A stretch of 64,000 bases of DNA from Rotaria sp. Silwood1 (Eukaryota > Rotifera > Eurotatoria > Philodinida > Philodinidae). The position numbers were made by a program, and so were the translations under genes. Location of the stretch: assembly GCA_905250075.1 (NCBI GenBank), contig CAJNOP010000017.1:1247734-1311733 (forward strand). The letters are read 5' to 3'. A model generated the notes under the pieces. The model worked only from the letters and a program-made list of their open reading frames with translations. It did not search any database and was not told where the DNA came from. Shown piece after piece: positions 45,818 to 59,500 of this stretch (position 1 is the stretch's first letter; each line of letters begins with the position of its first letter).

Positions 45818-47787
45818 AAAAAAATTATATACAGTATTAAGCAGTATATCTCCTATTTATACATATTTCTGTATATGTATTTGGCAGAAGGCAACTTATT
45901 CTATCTTGTTATTTATGTCTTTCTTTAAGTAAAGCGAAAAACAACTTTGCTTGTAAATAAACGTAGATCAAATATATATGTAATTATATATAAAGGTTGA
46001 ACAGACAAATAAAAAATTATATCGAAGATCATACGAATACAGTAAACGACAAAAAAAAGATGTTTCTGATATATTCAACATATTTTCTTGTGTGTTATAG
46101 CTATCGACATCTGTATAAAAAACAATTATTCAAACTATAAAAATTTTCTATTTGATTTCAAGTTTGATTCATATAAAGAAAATCTTTGTTTCTAAGCAAA
46201 GAATCTTGAGTGATCATTGTGTGTACTATTATTAAGATATTGAAGGAATAAAATTTTCGATGCAGTTATCTATCAAGACGATAGAATTATTATTCCTTGC
46301 TCTCAAATACAAGTTAAAGAATAACGTGTATGCCATCACTTTTTTGCAGCAAATTTTATTTTACGACCATACTTAGATGTTTGCTAGAGGACACTACAGA
46401 CTAGGAATGCGATCGTTTGGTTTAAATTTCGAACAACTTGCACTGATATCATGCCTGCTATAGAGTACATCATGATATAATATTACGAACAGATCATCGA
46501 ACTGAATTTATACAAAACGTGAAGGACAATATGTGTTCCAAAAAGTGTGACATCAGCTTTTAAAACTTATATGTTTCATATAGATGACAACGAATTTCTA
46601 TAGAAAAGTAATATTTTTATTATTTATCAACTTATGATGGATCATTGTTAATAAATTACCCCAGCGTCTATCAGTAAGTATGCTTTTGTTTTTATTCATC
46701 CTGAATAACAACATTTAATCAAATTACTATTGACAAATAACATCTACTATTTATAAATAAAATATTCAAACGACAACAATATAAGAAATACATAATAGTG
46801 ATATAAAAAATCACGATAAGACAAATTTTAGGGATTCATAAAATGAATCCATCACTTCAATTTGTTATAACTGTCACCTTTTAAAATAGAGTCAATTGTA
46901 GCGGGTCTTGGCTTCTACACGATCATAGCTATAATACATTATAAATATTTTTTATTGCATAAAACAAAATCAAAGTTTCAATCTGCATTTCAGATACATG
47001 GACTATAAAAATCAATCGTTCTTTTTTGTTCGAAAAAGTCATCTAATTAAAGAAGTATTCATCTATTACTACTATTTGTATTCGATTCTCTACTAGAAAT
47101 AGAATTTGATGCTTTAATACCGAAATAATGTTAGAAGTTATTAATTTAGTCGTTTTACACTAAATACTTAAACGGACGGATACAGAGGTCTGAGTAAACA
47201 ATTAAATTTAATAACTATTTTTTTTTTATTAATATATTATACTCTGTTACATGAATGTAAAGATATGCACTTTATAGTTAGTTCATTTTCTTTGTTCATC
47301 ATTTGTTAAAGTAACGCACGTTTACCTCGATATGTACAAGTTAACAAAAGAATTACAGTCAAATATATCAGCAAACATTTTGCTTTTTTTTGTTTATACA
47401 CTATCTATATTTATCCATTTAATAGCTAGAATTTCTGTTTCTTTAATCGAGGTATTACATAGTTCTTTGTCTTTCCTTATCTATCTATCTATATATATAT
47501 ATATATAATCATCTATGAACATGATAAAGAAAGGCAGTCTAGGTCAATTTGATGCAATCGAGAAAAATCTAGCGAGAGAGAGCAAGTGATATCATTGTTA
47601 TCGATCGAAAATAGAAAAGCCGTGTTATTGTTGTTGGTCGACTTCACTTTGCACACAAACACGATCAATATCGGACGCAAACGCGCATTACATAGATCGA
47701 AAAGAATAACAAGACGAGGCGCAGTTTTCTATCGCCATTTTTATGCGTATTATCGACATTACCGTCGAACTTCCATTAAATTTCAAG
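45818..47787. other. Intergenic between clpX and chitin-binding gene
   Basis: It starts with the clpX 3' UTR (AATAAA near 45955). An open frame at 47586-47828 overlaps the start codon and first intron of the next gene in a different frame and is probably 5' UTR. T-rich and TA-microsatellite tracts lie at 47217-47227 and about 47490-47507. Confidence 0.5.
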
Positions 47788-50700
47788 ATGAAACAGGTAT
47801 GAAAACTATTATTTTTTGTTTCATATAAAATATATAATATATTATTTCATATGATAGGTTCATTTGACACTATTATTGTGTCTTCTATTGGCAAGTAGTG
47901 CCACTGGTCAATATAACCCCGGTAAGAAAGTTATTATATCATTATATTCAAATATAAATTCATTTTTTATCGGTTTGTTTTTTGTTTAGCTGCCTTCTTA
48001 GGTCATCGATTTGCTGGACAACAATACGGTACGGGACAAACAGATTTAGGCAGTTATGGTCTTTTTCCCGGAGCTAATGCATTTGGAAATTTTGGTCAAC
48101 AATCAAATGGTCGCTTGCCCAGCTCAGCTCGTACGGCTAGTGTACCATCTGCTAATAGTTTGGGACAATACAGTCAACAATTAAGTGATTCATCCATATC
48201 CGAACAATCAAGTTATACTCAACAACCTGCTCAAACTACTGTTAATCAACAACCAGTTGCTGCTGCTGATGTTAAATCATATGCTTCTAACGTTCAATTT
48301 CCACAACGAGATGTATCTTATGGTGATGTTAGCAATGGTGGTATATCGAATGATGATAGTAATAGATATAACAGACCTTACGCTGAACCTACTGGTGCAC
48401 CATATGGTATCCAATCAACAGGTGAAATTTTAATTTATCAACCAGAAAAACTCGATCTTTCCAAATGTGGACCAAGTAAGATCAGTTAAATAACAAAATG
48501 AAAATCATTCTCAATTTTTCTTATTGTTTTTTTTAAGCACCAACAGTAAATCCATGTACACTATTTGGTTCACAATATTATCCATTACCTGGTTATCCAC
48601 ATTGTTATATTCAATGTGCATTCGGACGTTTATTTGTCAAACCATGTCCAACTTATCTTGTATGGAATCCACGTGTTAATATCTGTGATTGGCCAATAGT
48701 TGCTTCTCCAATTAGTAATGATGATTATAGTACAACATCGTATGGTAACAGTGGAAGTAAAAGTGGTTCATCTTCTTATGAAACTATGAACAAGAACTAT
48801 GCAATGTCATCAACTTATCCATATGGACGAAAGAAACGTTCAACAATAGAACGCAAGAAACGTAGCTTTGGAGCACATTATCAAGGTTTAACGTTACCAT
48901 CTGCTGCTTATCAATATCCAGGTTATTATGCAACACCTTTTCCATATCAACCAGGTCCACCTCGTAAGTACTATTATCTTAAGTCATTTATGAACAATTG
49001 TTCATTGCTTTTATTTTAGATATACCTGTGACACCTTTTAATTTACCAGGTCCAGTTAGTTTTCCCGGACAAGTCGCATTTGCAGGTATTCCATCTACAT
49101 TTGCAGGTTCACAAGCACCGTAAGTTATATCGAGTTTATCACTATTAGAATAAAACATTTGTCAATTTTCTAGTCAACCAGTAGGCACTCCATTATCTGC
49201 TCCAACAGAACAAGCAATGATAACATATTTTCAAGCAGCACCAGCACCTGTACCAGTTACTCCAGTAACACAAGCCCCTGTACCAGTTGCTTCGGTACCA
49301 TCAGAATTTGCACCAGCTGCTCAACCTCGTAGTATGTCATCATCTGGTCAATTCTTTGTCGATTTTCAAAATGCTCCAGATAAAGTTAATCCAGCAGTAG
49401 TTCCTGCAGCTCCATCAGTAGCCACTACTTCATCATTTTTTCCAACCGTTCCATCAGCAGCTTATTCGTATGTTTGATCGTTGTTGTAAATTAAATAGGT
49501 AAATTTTAACACAACTTATTTTTAGATCTCCAATGTTCCCACAGCAAAGCGTCGCATCTGCTGCTTCTTTTGGTGCACCCACACCCGTTTCCTTTCAAGC
49601 CACATTGAGTAAGTTTTCTTTCATGTATTTAATTTCATTTTTCATTTATTTCGCTTTCTTTAGTTCCTGGTCCACTTTATCCATATGGCCCTCCACATGG
49701 TGGACCGTTTGGTCGTCGGCCTCCTCCTCCTTCACCTCCAGCTAACCAGAATCCTATGCCTTTTGGACTTTTCGGTGGTCATCCTATGGCACGTTATGGA
49801 CTTTTTGGTGGTCAGCCTCTCTCAAGTTTTAGATTTCTTGGTGGTCCACAACTTCCACCTTTCATGCCTTTTGGTGGTCAATCTTTCCCACCTTTCATGC
49901 CTTTTGGTGGTCAATCTTTCCCACCTTTTAGACCCATTGGTGGATCATTCGGTTCCAATCTACCTACCAGTGAACCTCTTGGCTCAGATTTCGAGTAAGA
50001 TTCTTCTTCTAATGTTTTCTCTTCTTTCAAATGCATCTACCTCATTGTATTTGTAAGGAAAAAAGTCGAAAAAAAAAACATTCTTTAACTTAATATAATT
50101 TCTTCATTCATTTTCTATTTTTTTTTAAAGACTTCTTGTATACCCAGCTGATGATGATTCCAACGAAAATCGTGAAGATGGTGCCTCGTAAGTATTGTTG
50201 CATTATTTGTTTATTATTACTTTTGATAATAATAATTTTTTCCTTGGTTTATATTAATAGTAAAGGTGATGGTAAAAGTGACGACAAAGTCAATAAAAAT
50301 GATAGCAAAACATCAGATAAAGGCAACCCAGGAAAATCATCTTCGTAAGTTACCTTATTTCTAAATGTATGCTAATATGTTTTTTTTTTTGGTATGTAGA
50401 AATGGTGATTTCAAAAATCGTGGAAATAAAGTTAGAGATGATGATTATGATGATGAAGAATATGGTTATCCAAATACTATCTATCGTAAAAAGCGTCAAT
50501 ATGGCTCTTATGGTACAACTGTTTCACAAGTATCAACAATTCCTGCAGCTGAACTACAACAATATCAAACTAGTTATAACCCGCTTCAATCTGCATCGTT
50601 TAATTCATTACAACAGCCACGTTTAGTTCCAAATGAATTAACTCGTCAACCATCACTTAAATGTATGATATTTATTTTTCTTTGTGTTTTCTTGTATAAT

Positions 50701-51957
50701 TATTTATTTTTATTTAGTATCACCATGCTTTAATAAATCACCAAGAAGTAATATTGCACATCCAACAGATGCTAGAAAGTTTATAGCATGTTTAACTAGA
50801 TTTCATTATGAAATCATGGATTGTCCAAGTGGTCTTATTTACAATCCAACAATTGATCAATGTGAAAAAAGAAAAAATCTTGAAGCAATTTGTGAACGTG
50901 AACAACCATGTATGAACAATGGTCAATGTTATCAAACAAGTCCAACAACATATAAATGTACTTGTCGTGGTGCTTGGACAGGTGAACGATGTGAAATACC
51001 ATTATCAACTTGTGCTATGAATCCATGTGGTCCAGGTAATGAATGTCTAACATTAAAAACAGGTGAATACAAGCAAGATTATGTTTGTGTATGTGACGAA
51101 GGTCAATCATATGGTTTAAGCTGTGGACGAAGTATGCGGATTTAATTTATTTTTTTTTTATAAAAACAAATTCGTTTATTTTTTTTTTCTTCCTCTAGAT
51201 ACTGTACCAAATCCATGTTTAGGTGCAACAAGTGAACAAGAACAATATTATCCATTTAAATTCAGTCCCCAAGCTTTTATTCAATGTAATGGTGATATAC
51301 TCTGGGTTCAACCATGTGCAGCTGGTTTATATTGGAATCAAGAAGAAAAAGTTTGTGATCGAATTGAACTATTACCAACAACACAAGGTAACAGTCAATC
51401 ACAATCATATGAAATTATCTATGGTAATAATGAACAACAATCAGCATATATTCGTCCAATACCTAATTTAACTGATCAACATCTTGTTAAACAACAAACT
51501 TATCAACAACGATTAGAACAAACCAAACAACCACAAATCGTAGTTAATGAACAGAGGTAGAGAAAAAAAGAATATATATATATATATATATAAATTCTTT
51601 TGTTATATAAAATTTTTTTTCGATATATTTAGTTCAACATCAGTAAATAAAGTTGTTCCAGTTCCACGACAACCAACTGTTAATGCATTTCAAGCGTTTT
51701 CTCAACATTCGAAACAAAAATCATCAATGCCAACAAATAATTATGTGATGGCACAAGAACAACCAATTCTCACTAGTCGATCATCATGGTCAACACCAGT
51801 TGTATTATCCAAAACTGTTCATACATATTTACCAAAACCACAATATGCTCAAACATATAATGAACCACCATCAATATTACTTAATCATCAACAACCAATA
51901 CAACCAACCGCTCATCTAGTCAAACCAGAATTGCATAGAAATTTCAATAAACAATAA
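47788..51957 (+). CDS. Secreted chitin-binding (peritrophin-A) and EGF-like protein, 1097 aa
   Basis: Fourteen exons: 47788-47796, 47858-47921, 47990-48475, 48538-48963, 49020-49119, 49174-49467, 49526-49608, 49664-49994, 50131-50187, 50261-50344, 50400-50662, 50718-51131, 51199-51556 and 51633-51957. Their phases sum to 1098 codons. The first coding exon is only ATG AAA CAG. It joins a signal peptide (MKQVHLTLLLCLLLASSATG). Three six-Cys CBM14-type domains are seen, in exon 4 (NPCTLFGSQYYP...VNICDWP), exon 12 (SPCFNKSP...IDQCEK) and exon 13 (NPCLGATSE...EKVCDR). Two EGF-like modules follow the second (QPCMNNGQCYQTSP, then NPCGPGNECLTL). Exon 8 has tandem PFGGQSFPPFM repeats. Gln/Pro/Ser-rich linkers carry RKKR sites suited to furin cleavage (exons 4 and 11). 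Likely an extracellular matrix, cuticle or gut-lining protein, perhaps of the chitinous mastax. I know no exact orthologue. Confidence 0.9.
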
Positions 51958-53800
51958 GGACCATCAGACTATTGTCAATAGAAATTATTTATATTTCATC
52001 ATTGATTTGTTTTTTTTTTTCTATTGATATGTTTGTGTGCGATTCGTATCCTCTTTTTTATAACTTGATCCATGTCCGCTTTCTTCCCTTCTCTCTTATT
52101 CATTTATTTTAGTTTTATGTTTATTTATCACTTTGATTATCCGATATACATGTGATGCCATTGAACGTTTTACTATCAAACGAATAAAATGCATCAATTT
52201 TGTTGTTATTCTATTATTCAAACATTGGATTATTGTAAACTAGGGATTCATATGAAAACAAACAAAAAAAAAACAAATCCATCTTTTTTTTTTTTTATTT
52301 TTATTTTTATTTCTTAGGAACATAAAGAAAAGTAAATGTTATGATAAAATAGAAAATAAGCATGACAAGGTCATGTTAATAAGAAATCGGTACGAACGAT
52401 GATGAAATTTTCATTATGATATACGATTTTTTTTTGCTTTCAGTTATTGATTTAGCCATAGCAAATTATTTTTAGGTAATAGATAAGAAAAGAAAAATCA
52501 TCACAAGTAATTTATATTTTTAGTTATTTTACAATCATTTATACAGATCAAAAAACCAAATAGAAAATATATTTTATTTAAAAATGAATATGAACACATG
52601 TAAACAACAAATCATCATTGATATTAGTTGTATATTTATTTTTTATGGAGTAATATGTCTCGAGAAACTGGATGACCTGATCGATAATTATAAAAGTGTG
52701 GTAAATGTAATGAATACAACTTTGATCGTTTTTTTTGCACCAATAATGTCCCACTTCATGTTACTTTGATTATTATATCGTAAAAATTCAATGAGATCGA
52801 AGATTATTTCACAAAAAAATATTCGAGACTGATAGAGAAAAAGTGACCTAACTGAATTTTTATAAATTCAATATATTTCTATAGAAAATATTTTTAAATT
52901 AGAGAATATTAGAAGTAAGTCTTAAAAGTCAATAAAAATGGATTCTGTAGGTTATTTTTCTATCAGAAAGACAAATATTAAAACTTGAAGTCTCTTCACT
53001 TGCGTAGCAGATTTGATTACTGTTTTAGAAACAAAAAAGATTTTACAAAATTATTATTATGCAATAGTATAACAGCGGCGATATCCTAGCACTGAACAAT
53101 AAGAGATTTTTTAAGATTCACATGCTGTCTAATATTGATATTCGTATGTATTTTGATGCAATTCATATATGAATCATGTTTGTTGGATGCATAAAAATAT
53201 TTTATGCTCATCCTTCGACTTAATAATTGCATTCATTGGATCTATGTCACGCTACGTAAACATTATCAGATACCATCATGCACAGATTCATGAATTGTAA
53301 AACATTCCAAACAAAATGACAACTACCTTATATCTCAATATGAAAATGTGATTGCAAGGCTGCAGCTACCTTGACAATCTAAAACATCAAAGACTCAAAA
53401 GAATACATGATAAAAATAAACAGAAAAAACGCACATGTTGTATTTTTCTATCTCGCATTATGAATGGTTGTATCGATTTTTATCCATGTGTTTAGTAATT
53501 TGATTTCACGTACGCCAATGTCATGAGTTAAATATGAATAAAAAATAAATATAGAAACGAAAGAAAAACTATGCATGGATTCTAACGACGAATAAATGAT
53601 AATTATCATAGACTTGATTCGTGGTTTTTTTTGGTGTCCAATGTCATATTCAAATATATTACACTGACGATTCATAGATATAAAAGGTATCACAAGTATA
53701 TCATAAACAGTCGAAACCTTAGATATATCATATATTTAAAAACAATAATAGTCTATTGCCTGTTGTTTTTTCGTTTACTTTCACACAATCTAGTTAGGAG
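51958..53800. other. Intergenic, 3' UTR then A+T-rich spacer
   Basis: A GAATAAAATG poly(A)-like signal near 52181 probably ends the chitin-binding transcript. No further gene or repeat is supported up to the histidine phosphatase. Confidence 0.5.
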
Positions 53801-53803
53801 AAT

Positions 53804-54840
53804 ATGTTTCGACGTCTTTTTGGTGGCGAAGAAGCAGCTGATAATCTTCGAATTATAATCACACGTCATGGTGAACGTGCTGATTTGGCATTAGGAAAAA
53901 ATTGGTTAAGAAGAGCACGAAGACAAGGTGGTCATGATTCACGAATATCACGTTTACCACGTCGACCAAATTTTCATGAATGGGAATACGATCCACCACT
54001 AACTGTTGCTGGAGAAAAACAAAGTGTATCCGTTGGTCGAAAATTACTGGAACTTGGTTATCCAATTGATTATTGCTACTCTTCACCTGCATATCGATCA
54101 ATACAAACAGCAAATAGAATCCTTGAAAGCCAAGGACGACGACGAGCTGTACCAATTAATATCGAACCTGGTATAAAAATAAATAATCTCTGTATAATAA
54201 ACTTTTTTATTTTTGTCTTTTTTTGTAAGGTCTATTTGAATATTCATCTTGGTATAGTGGCGCACCATTGGTATTTATACCTCCTGAATATTTAGCTATG
54301 GATAGACGATTTTATATAAATACAGGTTATTCACCAATCTATGGTAGTGTTGATACAAATGAAAATGAGCAACAATTTTATCGACGATCACGTCAACTTC
54401 TTGATGCAATAGTTGCTGCTCATAAGTATCAAGGTGGAACAATTTTATTATCAGGACATGCTGCCTCAATTGAAGCAATAACACGTAGTTTACGTGGCGG
54501 AGTTGCTAGACATGGACAGTATGAAAGTCTTATGCATGGAGCTGCAAGAGTTAATTTTAGTAATTTTGCTATACTTGAACGTGATGGACGTACAGGTGCA
54601 TGGTCGGTTCATTACCCTGAATCACATCATTCTCCCCATGGTAGAAGAGGATCATCAATGCAACATACCATTCCACTTCATAGTGTTACTACATATCATA
54701 GAGCTTCACGTAGAGCAGGACGATCACCACGAAGAAGAAACGCATCGCAAGTAACACATCATCGACATGATTCTCAGTATCAGCATTATTCTCAGTATCA
54801 ACATCCTTCTCATTATCAACATCATTCTCATTATCGTTAA
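53804..54840 (+). CDS. TULA/UBASH3-like histidine phosphatase, 325 aa
   Basis: Two exons, 53804-54170 and 54230-54840, in phase to 325 aa. It belongs to histidine phosphatase clade 1 and is closest, from memory, to the phosphatase domain of UBASH3A/B (TULA, STS), which dephosphorylates phosphotyrosine proteins. Key residues are the nucleophile motif TRHGERAD (residues about 23-30), the basic stretch with LPRRPNFHEWEYDPPLT, the SSPAYRSIQTA block with the phosphate-binding Arg, EPGLFEYSSWY across the splice, and the second catalytic His in LLSGHAASIEA. No UBA, 2H or SH3 domain precedes it, so it is a stand-alone catalytic domain. After residue about 270 the tail is Arg/His-rich, ending in SQYQHYSQYQHPSHYQHH-type repeats absent from TULA. 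Substrate unknown. Confidence 0.9.
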
Positions 54841-55124
54841 TAATTATATAATGACACGGTTTTATTTTGTCTTTTTCAAAGTGAATTTTTCTTAAAAAAA
54901 ACAAAACACATGCACACATACACACACACACACACACATATATTGATTTATAGTTAAGGAAAAAATGATATAGTCATGTTATGACGATGTTTATTTTGTC
55001 ATAAATATAACTGACTTTACTGAATATTTTTGTTTGATTTTAGATAAAAAGAAAAATACGCATACAAAGAGTACAACATTGATTGACTGTTCTAAACAGT
55101 AGAGTTTTTCTTTTTGTTTCTATG
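54841..55124. other. Short convergent 3' region
   Basis: The 3' ends of the histidine phosphatase (plus) and the M6-like gene (minus) face each other here. A (CA)n microsatellite lies at about 54910-54938. Confidence 0.6.
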
Positions 55125-56597
55125 TCACATTTTGGTATCTTCAATATCTTGATCACTATTTTGTGCTAATTCATAACGATTTCTATCGTTATGAATATGA
55201 GCATGATTGGCCCCTTGAGCGATCATTAAGAGTATCTACACAAAAAAATAGATACGATTTATAATATTTATTATTGGTATCATACCAAACTTAAGATAAT
55301 CAATATTGATGAAGCTGTTGTGACAATACTTAAACTGAAGTAATCACGATAAGACTAAAAGAGAAAAAAAGAAATGATTCATTGATAATCATACTTTCAG
55401 CATTATAGATATGATCACTCTGTTGCTTGATATTCCAAAGCAAATCTTTTAGTCAAAATCTTCAGAAATAAAGCTCGCGGTCATTTCGACTCGAACTATG
55501 TCGTAACCTCTCGAGAGTTAGTATTAGTCATCCTGTCGAGAAAAATAACTGAGCAGAATGCAGCTGCTCTCGACATTTAGAAAACTTATCTCTTGATCTT
55601 CTTACATGAAATCAAAGAATTGCGTCAGTTAATGAATGTCTCATTCTGTTTTGATTGATGTTCATACAGCAGAAAAATCACACAACAATAATAGAATCTA
55701 AATGCAGTATTTTATTTCAATTTTACACATTTCTATTTATAAAACAATTTGCTCTTAACCACTTATATCTATGATCCTATGTTTAAATATTTAATCATTA
55801 TTTATTCAATAAATACGATCACGATTTCTTCTCACATCAATTAAATACCATTAAATTTTAATGATACATACTGGTTGACAAATATCAGAAAGCTTAAATT
55901 GTGCTGGTTTTTCATCTAATCGATGTGCATGTTGATTAATTTCATTAAGAACTAAACATATATAAATAAAACTAATATAAAGGAAAAACAAACAAATTTA
56001 AGCATTTAATTACTTACTGTTTACAAAACTACCTCCAGCTGTACCATAACGATTATTACATACAACAAAGTATATATAAAGAAAACCATAGAGTGGAATA
56101 AATGTAAGACAAGTAATACAAAACCATGAAATTGTTAAAAAAAATGTTATAAGTAAAAACTAAATATAAAAACTAAATATTCATATAAGATTCTTTTTTA
56201 AACTTACAAAACCATTTAATATTCTTGCACATATATTTTTTTTATAACCCCAAAAATGTTTTTGACTCGATTTTCCAGTAATTACACTTGCTAAAAAAAC
56301 CGAACATAAACCAAAAAGAAATGTTATTATAACACCACAACCAACAACAAGTCGGGTAAGTTGTAAACTTAATAATCAAAATACAATAAATATACATATA
56401 TTTTTTCTTTCTTTTTTTTTCGATTGTTATTAACTTACCATTGATTACAACACCATTTTTCACTATGTTGAACTTTATATAATGTATAGATAGTTGACAT
56501 TAAAAACAAAACACATCCAATCATTAAAAGAAGAAATGAAACCAGAGATGGATATGGAGTTTTATAGAACATAATGCGAAATTTATTTCGTCTAAAA
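55125..56597 (-). CDS. M6/PLP-like proteolipid, four-pass membrane protein (5' end unplaced)
   Basis: Six exons in transcript order: 56597-56439, 56367-56208, 56159-56018, 55951-55872, 55354-55286 and 55235-55125 (stop TGA). They join in phase. PLP/M6 proteins are four-span membrane proteins of neuronal and glial plasma membrane. Evidence: TM1 after a KTPYPSL segment (family GAPYASL), SLVSFLLLMIGCVLFLMST; TM2 VVGCGVIITFLFGLCSVFLA followed by GYKKNICARILNGF (family GDYKTTICG...); TM3 FLTISWFCITCLTFIPLYGF then LYIYFVV; a short Cys-containing loop; TM4 IVTTASSILIILSLILLMIA; and an acidic cytoplasmic tail ending QDIEDTKM. The loop before TM4 is shorter than in vertebrates. The first exon here opens mid-frame at an acceptor, so an upstream start exon is missing; an internal ATG (IMFYKTP) is the alternative. 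Another tetraspan family is possible. Confidence 0.75.
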
Positions 56598-59500
56598 CTG
56601 TAAGAGAAAAAACTATGATAATATTTATTTGTTTACATTTATATTTAACATAGTGTCGTGATACTAGTCATAACAAAAAGGATAATGAAACACTTTGCTT
56701 CTAATTATGCAATGCAAAATGATGATGATGATGATGATGATGATGATGGTTGAACGTCACTGAAGAGAACAAACGAGAGAAAGATTATTCTACGATTGAT
56801 AGACACTCACATGCTTACACGTAATCAGTAATACCGTTATAGGCATTACGCAAAGGAAAACAGAAAAATTTCTTCTAACTTTCTAAATCAGCCTTTTCAT
56901 CTATTGCTCAATTATTCTTCTTTTTTATGATTGCATGCGCTTCAAATAAATTCAATAGTTCTCCATAGGGAATCATCATATTCACGGCAGGAGTGACGGT
57001 GCTAGTGCATAATAAATAACAATCTATAGATTCATATCAATTGTGACGTAAGATTATTTTTTCCTATCCATTTCATTCAACAACTAAAACAGTTGAACAC
57101 ATGTGACAATAATTGGTATGAAACGTAATCAACTGATTTGTATTCATAGACTTACAAACAAAGAATGAAACAGTATCTATAATATTAGAATGCTTATCTA
57201 TATAGAAATACATGAACGAATATAAAACAGTATCTATGATTGATTCAATCAGTATAGCAAAACGACTTCTACAAAGATAATTAGGAAAAGAAAGACATAT
57301 ATATATATATACATAAAATCAAGCAAGCAAGCAAACAAATATGCGATTTGCAGAAATTAATTATGGGTTAGCACGATAACGACCAAGGACAGAAATAGTG
57401 AGAAAAAGGCCATTGCCCTTAGGAATGTTTATTATTCGTTTTTTTTTATCATTCAATATCAATAAATCATAAATCAACATCAGACAAAGATTAGAACTTG
57501 TCTAATGTTTCACTGCATCATTTGTACATAAGAAGAGTGATATACTCACTCTTACTCTAATAATAATGATCTTATTTTAATATACAAAATCATGTCAAAA
57601 CATGACTGGGTAACAAATGATGATATGGGAGTGTCTAGTATTTCGAACAAAACATGTTATTTTAAATCAAAGTCTAATATTTCTAACAATCAAACTAACA
57701 TAGACAATTAATTTATAATGAAATAATCTATTCCATATGTATTGAAAAGGTCATTTTCATAATTACTTTCAATAGTTGAAAACATTTCAAACGAATTATC
57801 ATTTTTAGCATTTTCTTTTATAAAAATCAATGTCTAGCTGTCGTCAAGAAAGGAAATGACATGGGGAGAGGGAGTGAACGGAAATTTTTTCTCTCTCGAC
57901 ATTTTTCATGCTTTTTTTTTTTCTTTATTTAACATTCAAAAAAGGAATATAATCGTGAAAGAATTATTTGACTAATTGTCAATGGATAATTGAACACTAT
58001 TGGCATTTCTTACTTAATAATCATTACTTATTAACATTTTCTATTTTTTTTTTGCTTTTTATTGAATAAATAGATAAATATACATTTAGTATTTAACAAA
58101 AAGAAGGTCTATCATTTCTTACATAATAATCATATTAATAATAATAATAATAATAATAATATGAGAGCATATGAGTATCCGGTTAAACATATTAATAGTA
58201 CTTACCGTCTGCTTCATTTCACACATTATTTTCTCTCTTTTCTATATACATTTACATACTTCAGTTCAGGTTTAGTTCACCAAAAAAATTAGCCGATACT
58301 TTGTTTCGGCTTCTTTTTCTTATGTTCCTGCTAATGCGGTGAACTTTTTTTTCCTTCTTTCTATGCTCTATCCCAATGTATTATATCAACAACAAAAGGA
58401 AAAAAGCAACCAATGGCTCTATTAAGAGTTACACATGCGTACAGTCTTATAATAGACAATGAGTGACCTGCTTCTTGCTCTTTGTGTTTATTTGAGCAAT
58501 GTATGAGAAAGGAAATGAATATTTGTGTCCAATATTTATTTTATTTCAAGTAAAATATCAAATTATAAAAAACTAGATAAATAGTGAATAGTGTCAAAAA
58601 TTCTATTCATTGATTATTTTATTAAAATTGAAATTCAAACGATCACGTTTTATTTTAATATTAACTATCAGAATGTGTAATATACTGCCTGAAGATAAAT
58701 AGTATATGACATAAGATAAAGCTGAACTAGCTCGAAGCCATGACTAGGAGTCGAAAGTTGAGCAAAGTTGACTCGATTTATTCCGTTACAAAATCAAAAT
58801 TTGATTTTTCAATACTCAAATAAGTTTCAGAAGAAATTGATGTTTTTCTGCAGGAAGAAAGTGTAACTAGTAATCTTAATTTATATCAATTTCTTCCTCA
58901 GCGTGCTTCCTGCCATAACTTGAAATTTTCGTGGTGATTGTATAGTTTCAAGTATTATCTATCTACTGAGTACAACAAATTGTCTTTAAACGCTAAAAAA
59001 TTCAAGAAGAAATTAAATTAGCGAAACAATACAATTGTTTCATGCTCTTCTCTAACGAACTTATTATACTGGTTTTTGGTAGCTGTTACAAAAAAGTCCT
59101 TCTCATAAAAGTATGTGTCTTTTGCAGATAGTAAAAAAAAACTTTCAATTCGATCGAGCATGACATCTCGAAGAAATGGACGAGCCATTTTTCACCATTA
59201 TGATCCAAATATCTCGTAGAAAACAGCATCCAGAAACTTTGAATGTCTGACAATTAGTGCACTATTCGTCAAGACCTATCTGTCCTGAAAATTTCACATT
59301 TTTCTGATTAGCCGTTCTCTAGAAACCTCAGAAATTTATAAAAATTGAAGCTTTTTTACTTTTTTATTTTATTTAGAACTGTTCTCATTTTGTTTTTATG
59401 CATAAAAACTAGAGAAAATATATCATGTTATGAAAAACTTGTTGTTAACGTTCATTATAAGCATAAATAAAGGATGAGAAAATGGGCAATTATAACTTGT

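Noticed and set aside
47586-47828. 80-codon frame upstream of the chitin-binding gene
   Set aside because: It overlaps the start codon and first intron in another frame and has no family match; probably 5' UTR.
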